Origin: Planctomycetota bacterium
GTDB taxonomy: Bacteria > Planctomycetota > UBA8742 > UBA2392
NCBI GenBank assembly: GCA_020845475.1
Contig: JADLFN010000080.1
Location: forward strand, 1 to 47,344
Reading direction: 5' to 3'
DNA length: 47,344 nt
Below are positions 33,234 through 41,144 of the stretch, piece by piece. Numbering within the stretch: position 1 is the first letter of the stretch; each line of letters opens with the position of its first letter. Position numbers and translations under genes: made by a program. Under the pieces are notes generated by a model. That model was not told the DNA's origin. It ran no database searches and saw only the letters and a program-made list of their open reading frames with translations.

Positions 33234-35156
33234 ATGCCACGGGCGGCTGCACCCAGTGCTCAAATTGCGCGTGTTGTTGTGTTGCGTTCGCACCAGGCCT
33301 TTGCGCTTGGCGCGCTGACTGAGCGTTGCGACAAGCACGCGCTGATCCTGCCCGCGGGGCCTTACGCGTTCCCGTATGCCGCCGCGTTTGAGCTTGCGCG
33401 CCTGTTTCATGGCAACGAATCGCCCGTGAATCCTGACGCCGCCGGCCTTTCGCGCGCGGCCCTGGCCGCCGCCCTGCGTGCGCTGGCGCTTGCTGACCGG
33501 CAGATAGTCGCGCCGCGCCTCGAATGGCTTGACGCGTCAAGCCTTGAGCTGATCGCCGACGTGTTTGAGTTCGCCGAGCTCGCAGGCTCGCGCCTGTGCC
33601 TCCTGGCGGGCCTGCCTTCCGGCCAGCCGGCCGCAAAACTCGCGCGCCTGCTGGAGCAGGCACAATGCGCCGACGAAGAGTTTGACGCGCACAAGCCGCG
33701 CGCGCTGAACACGCATGACAGTGCACTCCTGAATGCGCTGCGCGCCGCACCGATGCCGCTGGAGCCCGAAAAACTCATGCGCGCAAGCGGCCTGCGCGCT
33801 CGCGAATTTCAAGCCGCCTTGCGCAAGCTCTGCGCAGCGGGCTACGCCGATGCAGGGCCGCGCGTGGGCTTGGGTGCGGCGAGCGAAGTCTTGCCGCCCG
33901 CTGAACTCACGCGCTGGCGCGAGGCCGTGCTCGAAGTCTGCGATCTGCCCGATGCGCGCCTGAGTGTGCTTTGCGAACTGGGCCTGGGCGGCGCTGAAGC
34001 CAATGAACTGGCGCGCCGCGCGCTGGCCGCCCATGAGCCCGCGCTGGCGCTGGCCCGCTTTGCGCAAGCGCCCAGCCGCCTGCGCGACGCCCTGGGCAAT
34101 GCGCGCGCGCTGGCGGAGTGCGGGCACACACAAAGCGCGCTGGCGATCCTGCAAGCTGAGGGCGGCCCGGCGCTTGAGCGCGCGCGCGTTGCGTTTGTGC
34201 TCGCGGTGCGCGGCGCGCTTTCGCTCACGGACGCCGAGCGTGAATTGCGCGCCGCCGAGCGCGAAGGCCGCGGCGGGCCGCACGAAGTAGAAGCTGCAAC
34301 TCTGCGCGCCACCCTGCTAATGCGAGCAAACAGGCACGCGGCGGCGCTCAAGCTCCTGCGGCGTATCACCGCGCCCCAGGCACAGTCAGCGCCGCCCGAT
34401 ATCCGTGTGATTTACCTGCTGCTGCTGGCACAGGCCTGGCGCCGGGCCGGGCGCGAGGACAAATCACGGGTGCTGTTTGCGCAGGCACAGGATCTTTCGC
34501 CCTCGGCCGAAATAGCGCTCAGAGTAGAGTTGCAGGCGTTTCTCTGCGGCTACGCCAGCGCGGCGCGGCTTGCGCAGGCCGCCGCGCGCGCTTTCGATTT
34601 GGAAGCCGCGCGGCTGGCCCTGAAGAAGTCGCCGGCTGCGCGCAAGGCCCTTCGCCATGCGCTGGGCGAGACGGACGCCAGGGTCGCGGCAGTGCCCGCA
34701 GCGCCGCAGGATGCACTGGAACTGTGCTTGCGCCATGGAGCCACGCTCGCGGCGACGTTGCTCCAAGGCGAACTGCGCGTGTTGCCCGCCCATGCGCAGG
34801 CGCAGGCCGGGCTTTGCGCCTGGCTGGAAGCGCAACTCGTGCGCGCCGCAAAATCGCCCGGTGTGCTTTTGCCGCTGAGTCTGCCTGCAAGTGAGTTCAA
34901 GGCCGATTCCGTACTTCTGCTGCCAACGCTGGGAGATTGCGGCCCGCTGATTGCGCTCTTCGCCAAGCCCGCCAATGCCGCGCCCTTGCTCGAGTGTGTG
35001 AACGCGCGCGAGGTTGTTCGCCAATGGCTGAACGCGGGCGCAATCAGTGCGCAAGACCTGCAAACGCTGCTCGAAGCCAACACCGGAGAAAACACACCAT
35101 GGCCGACATCCAAGCCGAACTCGCGCCGCTCAAACGAGCCCTCGACCTCACACTGA
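33234..35156 (+). CDS. Large alpha-helical repeat protein, unknown
   Basis: ATG 33234 is the best start I see (640 aa); it lacks a strong ribosome binding site. The protein is very rich in Ala, Leu and Arg and mostly helical. It has TPR-like stretches (ALAECGHTQSALAILQAEGG; AATLRATLLMRANRHAAALKLLRR; YLLLLAQAWRRAGREDKSRVLF). An N-terminal part of about 190 residues has no clear repeats. There is no signal peptide. The last 58 bp overlap the next gene in another frame, so the two are likely coupled. Family unknown; a scaffold or partner of the next protein is plausible. Confidence 0.6.
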   Translation: MPRAAAPSAQIARVVVLRSHQAFALGALTERCDKHALILPAGPYAFPYAAAFELARLFHGNESPVNPDAAGLSRAALAAALRALALADRQIVAPRLEWLDASSLELIADVFEFAELAGSRLCLLAGLPSGQPAAKLARLLEQAQCADEEFDAHKPRALNTHDSALLNALRAAPMPLEPEKLMRASGLRAREFQAALRKLCAAGYADAGPRVGLGAASEVLPPAELTRWREAVLEVCDLPDARLSVLCELGLGGAEANELARRALAAHEPALALARFAQAPSRLRDALGNARALAECGHTQSALAILQAEGGPALERARVAFVLAVRGALSLTDAERELRAAEREGRGGPHEVEAATLRATLLMRANRHAAALKLLRRITAPQAQSAPPDIRVIYLLLLAQAWRRAGREDKSRVLFAQAQDLSPSAEIALRVELQAFLCGYASAARLAQAAARAFDLEAARLALKKSPAARKALRHALGETDARVAAVPAAPQDALELCLRHGATLAATLLQGELRVLPAHAQAQAGLCAWLEAQLVRAAKSPGVLLPLSLPASEFKADSVLLLPTLGDCGPLIALFAKPANAAPLLECVNAREVVRQWLNAGAISAQDLQTLLEANTGENTPWPTSKPNSRRSNEPSTSH

Positions 35157-35851
35157 CACTTTCACCGCCGCACTTTGGCATGGACCGGCGCGGCACGCTG
35201 GCGCGCGTGGAAGAGATTAACACGCTCATTGACGTCCGCCGCAGAAAGCGCGGCTTGCCGCTGCCGGCGCGCAACATGGTGCGCCAGTTGGCGGATCTTT
35301 CCGGGCGCGAGTTCATGCGCCAGCGCGAAGACGTGCTCTCGCGCATCCAGAAGCACTGTGAGGCGCTTGAGCAGGCGGCGCGCATGGCACCGCCGGAGCT
35401 GATCGAATCCCTCGCGGCCATCGCCACCTCGGAGGCCGAGGCGCAGGCCCTTGCGCGCGACGCCCACGAAGCCTGGCGCAGCTTTCACGGCGGCGCCTGC
35501 AAGGCGGCCACGGTCATGGCCGGCGCCGTGCTCGAAGGTCTGGTGCAGCAAGCCTGCGCGCGGCTGGGAGAGCGCGGGCAGCAGGCCTTTGCCACGCTGC
35601 ACAAAGGCCGCACGCTCAAGGGTGCATTGCAGTTTACGGTCGATGAAGGGCTTGCAGTGTTGCGCGAATGCGGCGCGCTTTCATCGGCGCTGACGCACAC
35701 GGCCAAGGGCCTCAAGGAAATGCGCAATTTCGTGCACCCTGACCTGGCCAGAAAGCAAAGACGCGCGATGCAGAGCACGCACGCGCTCTTGGCGCTGCAA
35801 GCGCTTTGCACTCTGGCCGACGAAATCGCGTGGTCGTTAGGCGCTCGATGA
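35099..35851 (+). CDS. Hypothetical helical protein with abortive-infection-like C-terminus
   Basis: ATG 35099 follows CCGGAGAA and gives 250 aa. The first half is helical (MNTLIDVRRRKRGLPLPARNMVRQL-like region, residues 30-90). The second half has ATVMAGAVLEGLVQQACARL, then GLKEMRNFVHPDL. The pattern of a helix with AG-xxE-xL followed by RN-x-VHP is typical of HEPN-like or DUF4145-like domains. In such proteins R-x4-6-H is catalytic or RNA-binding; here RNFVH has R-x3-H. Assignment is tentative. It overlaps the upstream TPR-like gene and converges with the endonuclease III-like gene, overlapping it by 15 bp. Confidence 0.55.
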   Translation: MADIQAELAPLKRALDLTLTLSPPHFGMDRRGTLARVEEINTLIDVRRRKRGLPLPARNMVRQLADLSGREFMRQREDVLSRIQKHCEALEQAARMAPPELIESLAAIATSEAEAQALARDAHEAWRSFHGGACKAATVMAGAVLEGLVQQACARLGERGQQAFATLHKGRTLKGALQFTVDEGLAVLRECGALSSALTHTAKGLKEMRNFVHPDLARKQRRAMQSTHALLALQALCTLADEIAWSLGAR

Positions 35852-36499
35852 CGGGCACTGTCGCGAGAGCGTGCAGTTGTCGCAATTGGGCTTGGTGCGG
35901 GTACACACCTCCTGTCCGAGCTGGCGCAGCAGCAAATGCGCTTGAGTGAGTTCGGCGCATTGAATTGGCGCCTGTGTGCCTAACGCTTCGCGCACGGATT
36001 TGTACGTAGCCGCGTACGCTCTTTGTTCTTCGCCAAAGCCAAGGCGCAAAAGCACGCGCAGGCCGTTGGATTCGAGCGCGAGCTGGTTGAACGCGCCCTC
36101 GAACATGAGGATCTTTTCGGCGCCCGGCGTGCCGATGCCGGGGAATTGCCGCAGCGCGCGCTGGGCTTTAATCGGCGGCCAGTCGAGCACGATGTCCACG
36201 TTGCCATGAAAATCGTCCAGCGCGATCTGCGCACATTCGCGCAGCTTGCCCGCCTGTTGCTTGGCCAAAATGCCCGTGCTCGTCGCAATCAAAAGCGCGT
36301 CGTCATCGGCATCCAGGATCGCCTCAGGCTCAAACTCCGTGTTCTGGCGCAAGACTTCAAAAGCAGCCGCGCGCCGCGAGTCGTCGGCCAGATAAACAAC
36401 GTTTTCCCAAAGCACCCACTGCCAAGGCCCCCGCACCGGCGGAAGCGCGGCTTCGCCATAGCGCTTGCGCAAAAGAGAGATGGCATCAGCGAGCTTCAT
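35837..36499 (-). CDS. Endonuclease III-like HhH Fe-S protein with altered active site
   Basis: The 220-aa protein has a helix-hairpin-helix (QFPGIGTPGAEKI, 118-130) and an intact [4Fe-4S] loop (C199-x6-C206-x2-C209-x5-C215), as in Nth/MutY. Where Nth has PGVGRKTA with the catalytic Lys it has PGIGTPGA (Pro125). Where Nth has VDTHV with the catalytic Asp it has LESNG (Glu143). It may bind DNA without glycosylase/lyase activity or use another chemistry. It converges with and overlaps the 35099 gene, and diverges from hpnH across the CACAGAG repeat. Confidence 0.8.
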   Translation of the reverse strand: MKLADAISLLRKRYGEAALPPVRGPWQWVLWENVVYLADDSRRAAAFEVLRQNTEFEPEAILDADDDALLIATSTGILAKQQAGKLRECAQIALDDFHGNVDIVLDWPPIKAQRALRQFPGIGTPGAEKILMFEGAFNQLALESNGLRVLLRLGFGEEQRAYAATYKSVREALGTQAPIQCAELTQAHLLLRQLGQEVCTRTKPNCDNCTLSRQCPSSSA

Positions 36500-36529
36500 G
36501 GCGGCACTCTATCCGCAATCCAAGTGCGG

Positions 36530-36608
36530 TTCACCACAGAGAACACAGAGCACACAGAGAGAAGCTAAGAACTCCATTCTCTGTGAACTCTGCGTTCTCT
36601 GTGGTGAA
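36530..36608. repeat. Nonamer-array hairpin (CACAGAG family)
   Basis: CACAGAG recurs at 36535, 36544 and 36553 (9-bp period). CTCTGYG recurs at 36579, 36588 and 36597. The outer arms TTCACCACAGAG and CTCTGTGGTGAA pair perfectly. The design is that of the heptamer hairpins, with a 9-bp unit. It fills most of the divergent gap between the endonuclease-like gene and hpnH. Confidence 0.85.
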
Positions 36609-36685
36609 TGCCATTGCCTTGGCGCATCAATTGACTTCGCGGCAATTCGGACTAATCTTGTCCGCCTCTAAATTCGTGAGGCGCC

Positions 36686-38098
36686 ATGGCGGTTCCCCTT
36701 TCGCAGATGTGGACGGTTGCCAGCTACGTGATCAAGCAGAAGCTGCTGGGCCGCAAGCATTACCCGCTCGTGCTCATGCTGGAGCCGCTTTATCGCTGCA
36801 ACCTGGCCTGTGCCGGCTGCGGCAAGATTCAGTATCCCGCGCATATTCTGAAACAAGAGATGGACCCGGAAGTTGCCATGGCGGCCGTCGATGAATGCGG
36901 CGCGCCCATGGTTTCGATTCCCGGCGGCGAACCTTTGATGCACTCGCGCATCGGCGAAATCGTGGCCGGTTTGATCAAGCGCAAGAAGTACATTTACCTG
37001 TGCACCAACGCGCTTTTGCTCAAGCAGCGCCTTGAGGAAGGCGTGCTCAAACCGAGCAAGTTCCTCACGATCAACGTGCACATGGACGGCGACGAAGAGG
37101 CCCACGATTTTGCGGTCTGCCGCGAGGGCACTTACAAAGTGGCCGAAGAAGCGATCAAGCTTGCCGTCGCCAAGGGTTTTCGCGTCACGACCAACTCCAC
37201 GCTCTTCAAGCACGCCGACCCTGAGCGCATGCGCAAGTTCTTTGACCACATGATGGAGCTGGGCGTTGAGGGCATGACGATTTCCCCCGGCTACAACTAT
37301 CAAAAGGCGCCCGACCAGGAGAGCTTCCTGCGCGAGCGCGCGAGCACGACCGAGATGTTCCGCGCGTTCTTCAAGAAGGCGCCCAAGCGCTGGCAGTTCA
37401 ATCTCTCGCCGCTGTTTGTCGAATTCCTTCAGGGTAAGCGCCACCTTGAGTGCACGCCCTGGGGCTGTCCCGCTTACTCCATGTTTGGCTGGCAGCGCCC
37501 CTGCTACCTGATGCAGGAAGGCTATGCGAAAACTTTCAAAGAGCTGATCGCTACCACCAAGTGGGAAAATTATGGCCGCGCCTCGGGCAACCCCAAGTGC
37601 GCAAGCTGCATGGTGCACTGCGGCCATGAGCCCAGCGCGGTGAACGCCACGTTCGGCTCGATCGAAGGCTTTTATTCCACGGCCAAGCGCACGCTCTTTG
37701 GCCTCGACAGCGACAAGGGCAAGAACATCGCTCCGCCGCCGGTCACGCGCTTTGTGGAAACGGGCGTGGAAGCGGCGCAGAGTGAGGCGCTCACAAAGGC
37801 GATCAATGATGCCGTGGATTTCCGCGGCGACGTCACGCTGACATTGGCCGACGGCACCAAGCAGAGCGGCTACATTTTCAATGCCGACGATCGCATCGTC
37901 GAATTCTTCCCCACAGGCCGGCCCGACGTCATCTCGCTGGCGCGGCACATGCTTGTCAGCGTCGAGAAAACCGGCCGCGACCACGCCGACGGAAAAACCT
38001 GGGAAGCCTGGTACAAGAAATACACCGAGCGCAAAGAGAAGATTGCCCGCGGCGAAAAAGCCGAGAGCATCGACATCTTCCCGGAAGTGCTTTCTTAG
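36686..38098 (+). CDS. hpnH: Adenosyl-hopene transferase HpnH (radical SAM) with C-terminal extension
   Basis: The 470-aa protein has the radical SAM CxxxCxxC at C38/C42/C45 (RCNLACAGCGK), SIPGGEPL, and the HpnH text GVEGMTISPGYNYQKAPDQESF with FNLSPLFVEFLQGKRHLECTPWG. The C-terminal cysteines CASCMVHCGHEP are present. HpnH adds a 5'-deoxyadenosyl group to diploptene, the first step of extended hopanoid synthesis. Ordinary HpnH ends near residue 340-380; here an extra 95 residues include DFRGDVTLTLADGTKQSGYIF, a beta-rich Sm-like pattern. A nucleoside phosphorylase gene follows 93 bp later, matching the next step of the pathway. Confidence 0.92.
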   Translation: MAVPLSQMWTVASYVIKQKLLGRKHYPLVLMLEPLYRCNLACAGCGKIQYPAHILKQEMDPEVAMAAVDECGAPMVSIPGGEPLMHSRIGEIVAGLIKRKKYIYLCTNALLLKQRLEEGVLKPSKFLTINVHMDGDEEAHDFAVCREGTYKVAEEAIKLAVAKGFRVTTNSTLFKHADPERMRKFFDHMMELGVEGMTISPGYNYQKAPDQESFLRERASTTEMFRAFFKKAPKRWQFNLSPLFVEFLQGKRHLECTPWGCPAYSMFGWQRPCYLMQEGYAKTFKELIATTKWENYGRASGNPKCASCMVHCGHEPSAVNATFGSIEGFYSTAKRTLFGLDSDKGKNIAPPPVTRFVETGVEAAQSEALTKAINDAVDFRGDVTLTLADGTKQSGYIFNADDRIVEFFPTGRPDVISLARHMLVSVEKTGRDHADGKTWEAWYKKYTERKEKIARGEKAESIDIFPEVLS

Positions 38099-38191
38099 CG
38101 GTGCCGGCGAAGAAATCGCGCAGATCAGCCAGGGCAACAGCCGATAATCTAGTTGCGGGCGTTGCCCCGCGTGGACTATCTTTGTCACAAA

Positions 38192-39064
38192 ATGCGCGAC
38201 CTGCCTAAAGTGCTGTTCGTGGCCCCGACCGAATCGGACGGCCTGTCGCTCATTGAAGAGCTGGAGAACCCGCGTTTCTACAAACAGAAAGTCGGCGAGG
38301 TTCACGGCGGAATCTGGAAGCAGGCCAGTGCCAAAATCCTGATCACCGGCCACAACCCCGATGCCGCGGCTTCGGGCCTGCGCGAGGCCGTGACCGTCGA
38401 TAAGCCGCTGGCGATTATTTCGCTGGGCTTCGGAACGGCGCTCAACTCCAGCCTGCTGGTAGGCGACATCGTGGTATGCCACGAATTCAAGAACGCCATT
38501 GGCGTGGGCAGCCGCCAGGCCACGGTTTCACTGCCAGATAAGACCACCGATCTGCTTCGCTACGTCATGCGCACCGTGCCCGATTTGCGCTGCAAGCTGG
38601 GCAGCGTCGTGACCGTGTTTGACCCCGTGCGCGACCCCGGCGAAAAATACCAGCTCTATCACCGCACGCAGTGCGAAGTCGTGGACCAGAGCGCCATCTC
38701 CATTGCCGGCATCTGCGAAGAGTTCAAGATTCCGTTCGTGGTCGTGCGCAGCATCTTCGATCTCTCGGACGAAAAACTGCCCGAGATTGACCACTATGTG
38801 CGCCAGAAAGCGCGGCTGTCCACCACCAAAATGCTCACCCGCCTGGCCCTGAGCCCGGGCTCTTTTTTCACACTGCGCGACTTGATGAAGCGCGCCAAGA
38901 TGTGCCGCAGAAACCTGGACATTTTCATCAACGCGTTCTGGACGGCCATCAAGTCGCGGCGCGAGGAAAACATCTCGCTCTCACAGTTCAACAAGCCCAA
39001 AGAAGAAGAGAAGAAGGACAAGGGCGAAGACAAAGGCGAAGCTGCCGCGCCCGTCCCGGCATAG
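38192..39064 (+). CDS. Nucleoside phosphorylase family protein, HpnG-like candidate
   Basis: ATG 38192 gives 290 aa. SLGFGTALNSSLLVGDIVV matches the phosphorylase nucleobase/phosphate loop, and VVDQSAISIAGICEEFKIPFVVVRSIFD aligns with the VDMESAAVA region. The usual DMES Glu is not conserved in this simple alignment (DQSA). HpnG removes adenine from adenosylhopane, and the hpnH neighbour makes that role likely. The C-terminal 55 residues are an extra charged tail (EEEKKDKGEDKGEA). A methylthioadenosine-type nucleosidase is the alternative. Confidence 0.72.
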   Translation: MRDLPKVLFVAPTESDGLSLIEELENPRFYKQKVGEVHGGIWKQASAKILITGHNPDAAASGLREAVTVDKPLAIISLGFGTALNSSLLVGDIVVCHEFKNAIGVGSRQATVSLPDKTTDLLRYVMRTVPDLRCKLGSVVTVFDPVRDPGEKYQLYHRTQCEVVDQSAISIAGICEEFKIPFVVVRSIFDLSDEKLPEIDHYVRQKARLSTTKMLTRLALSPGSFFTLRDLMKRAKMCRRNLDIFINAFWTAIKSRREENISLSQFNKPKEEEKKDKGEDKGEAAAPVPA

Positions 39065-39149
39065 GCCCTCTCTGGGCCGTGGAAGCCGCGTCTTGACCTT
39101 GGCGTGTTCTCTGGAATAACTCGACAATGTGCCGCTGTTAGGAGCCCGT

Positions 39150-39725
39150 GTGGCGGAAGCCGACCCCATGCTCAGGCAGTCATTTGAACGGGATGCGATC
39201 CCGCTCATGGGGTCCTTGTTTGGCGCGGCCATGAACCTTACACGCAACGCACGCGACGCCGAAGATTTGCTTCAGGACACGTTCCTGCGCGCGTTTGAGA
39301 AATTTGCGCTCTTTGAACAGGGCACCAATCTCAAGGCGTGGCTGCACCGCATCATGGTCAACCGGTTCATCAATCTGTATCGCCGCAAGAAGCTGCGCAA
39401 CGAAACGGACTTCGCCGAGGCGGAGCCCTTTGTGGGCAGCGAAGACCAGCAGCTGGCCAAGGATTATTCGGGCGCGGCCAGCGCCAAGGCGCTGCTGTCC
39501 GAGCCGGGGTTCCTTGAGGGCCTTGATGGCAGCCTGCGCAAGGGCCTCGATGGCCTGCCCGAGAGTTACCGCGACGTGCTGGTGATGAACGTGGTGATGG
39601 ATCTTCCCTACAAGGACATTTCCGAGGCGCTTGAAATCCCGATCGGAACAGTGATGTCAAGGTTGTCGCGGGCAAAATCGATGCTGCGTGAAAAAGTGCG
39701 CCTGGACGCTCAGCCCGCAAGGTAG
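39150..39725 (+). CDS. ECF-family RNA polymerase sigma factor
   Basis: GTG 39150 is chosen because GGAG lies 5 bp upstream. The 191-aa product has region 2 (MNLTRNARDAEDLLQDTFLRAF, TNLKAWLHRIMVNRFIN) and region 4 (GLPESYRDVLVMNVVMDLPYKDISEALEIPIGTVMSRLSRAKSML), separated by a short linker. That is the layout of ECF sigma-70 factors. It is followed 9 bp later by its likely anti-sigma factor. Confidence 0.92.
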   Translation: MAEADPMLRQSFERDAIPLMGSLFGAAMNLTRNARDAEDLLQDTFLRAFEKFALFEQGTNLKAWLHRIMVNRFINLYRRKKLRNETDFAEAEPFVGSEDQQLAKDYSGAASAKALLSEPGFLEGLDGSLRKGLDGLPESYRDVLVMNVVMDLPYKDISEALEIPIGTVMSRLSRAKSMLREKVRLDAQPAR

Positions 39726-39734
39726 CGAGAACAT

Positions 39735-41000
39735 ATGGCCGGAACCGAACATTCTGAGCACGCCGCCGAATGCCGCAACCTGTGGCAGAAATGGGCCGGC
39801 TTCCTCGACAAGGAATTGTCGGCCGAGGAAAGCGCGCGCGTGCAGAAGCACCTTGACGCGTGTGGCCATTGCCGCGAGTTCTTTGAAACGCAGTCGTCGT
39901 TCAATCGCCTGTTGCGCAAGAGCCTGATTGCCGAGTCGCAGGAACTGCCCGAGAATCTGCGCGTGAAAGTGCTCTCGCTGCTCGAGCGCAAAAGCATGGG
40001 CCAGTTGAGCGCCGAAGATGAGCGCGCCAACATGGCCGCGCCAGCGCACGGTCATGGCGCTTTGCACAGCCACGCACACGATCACCCTTCGAGCGCCTCA
40101 GGGCAGGCTGGCGAGCCGGGGCACGTTCACGATCACGATCACGGGCACACGCACAGCCACGGCATGAGCCCGGCCACGCGCGCGCTGTTTGCGGTGATGT
40201 TGGTGGGCCTGGTGCTGGTGGGGCTGCTGGCCCTGACGCAGCGCAATCGCAACCAGCTGCTGAGCGAACAGTTGGCGGGTCTTGAAAAGCAGGTGGGCGA
40301 TGCCAAGGCGCGCGAGGAAGACATGGCCGCGCTCCAGAAATTGCTGCGCGACGCCAAAGGCGAGCGCGTGCTGGCCGAGCGCGAACGCGACGAGGAGCGC
40401 GAGAAGAACAAGGCACTTCAGAAGAAATACGACGAAAGCGTGATCGCGGCCGAGAAATTGCTGCGCGACGCCAAAGGCGAGCGCGTGCTGGCCGAGCGCG
40501 AACGCGACGAGGAGCGCGAGAAGAACAAGGCACTTCAGAAAAAATACGACGAAAGCGTGATCGCGGCCGAGAAACTCCAGAAAGCCCTGACGGCATTGGT
40601 GAACGCAGGCAGCGCCGTAATGAAGCTGCCCAAGGACATGAAGCCCGTGCCCGAGCTGGAGAAAAAGTGGCGCGAAATGTTCCCGCAGATCGGCGAAATG
40701 CCGCACCGCTCGGGCGACATGGATCCCACATTGTGGGATGTTTCGCCGATCGAGGGCGAAGACGTGCTCTGGGTCGTGTTCAGCAAGAAGGGCGACCCCA
40801 AGACCCAGTTCACGCTCATGACCTTCTCGGAAAAATATGTACGCGAGCATTTTGGCGAACTCAAGGGCATGGCCGAGACCGTCAAGGACGGCATGACCGT
40901 ATGCGCCTGGCCCAACGCCAAAGACAGCCGCGTTTATCACGCCCTGATTTCAACGGCCGACCTGAAAACGACGCGCGAGCAACTGCAAGCGCTGAAGTAA
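39735..41000 (+). CDS. Zinc-finger anti-sigma factor with His-rich segment and duplicated coiled coil
   Basis: The 421-aa membrane protein has an N-terminal ZAS domain (H39-x3-C43-x2-C46, ARVQKHLDACGHC). A cytoplasmic His-rich stretch (105-142, with HSHAHDH and HVHDHDHGHTHSHG) precedes one TM helix (149-168). Outside is a coiled coil made of two nearly identical 39-residue repeats (203-241 and 242-280) and a C-terminal globular domain (about 300-421). ZAS proteins hold ECF sigma factors inactive until a signal. The His cluster suggests that metal, for example zinc, nickel or cobalt, may be sensed or buffered. No signal input is proven. Confidence 0.85.
   Translation: MAGTEHSEHAAECRNLWQKWAGFLDKELSAEESARVQKHLDACGHCREFFETQSSFNRLLRKSLIAESQELPENLRVKVLSLLERKSMGQLSAEDERANMAAPAHGHGALHSHAHDHPSSASGQAGEPGHVHDHDHGHTHSHGMSPATRALFAVMLVGLVLVGLLALTQRNRNQLLSEQLAGLEKQVGDAKAREEDMAALQKLLRDAKGERVLAERERDEEREKNKALQKKYDESVIAAEKLLRDAKGERVLAERERDEEREKNKALQKKYDESVIAAEKLQKALTALVNAGSAVMKLPKDMKPVPELEKKWREMFPQIGEMPHRSGDMDPTLWDVSPIEGEDVLWVVFSKKGDPKTQFTLMTFSEKYVREHFGELKGMAETVKDGMTVCAWPNAKDSRVYHALISTADLKTTREQLQALK
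40341..40574 (+). repeat. 117-bp tandem duplication in anti-sigma gene
   Basis: Two in-frame copies (40341-40457 and 40458-40574) start TTGCTGCGCGACGCC and are nearly identical; the one difference I see is CAGAAGAAA versus CAGAAAAAA. Each encodes 39 residues beginning LLRDAKGERVLAERERDEER. Confidence 0.92.
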
Positions 41001-41054
41001 CAGTGACAACTAACGGCGCGCACAAGTACTGCGGTGCGAAGGAGTTGCTGCTGG

Positions 41055-41080
41055 GTAGCCCGGCTAGGGGTGCCCGGGCT
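41055..41080. repeat. REP-like hairpin with GTAG foot
   Basis: GTAG at 41055-41058 overlaps the left arm AGCCCGG (41057-41063). A 10-bp loop and right arm CCGGGCT (41074-41080) follow. The foot resembles the RAYT REPs but the stem sequence differs. Confidence 0.45.
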
Positions 41081-41144
41081 TCCATTAATTCTCCGGAATT
41101 CCCCGAAAAACCTGTCTCCCTTGGTTGCAGGCATTGAAGGGCCG

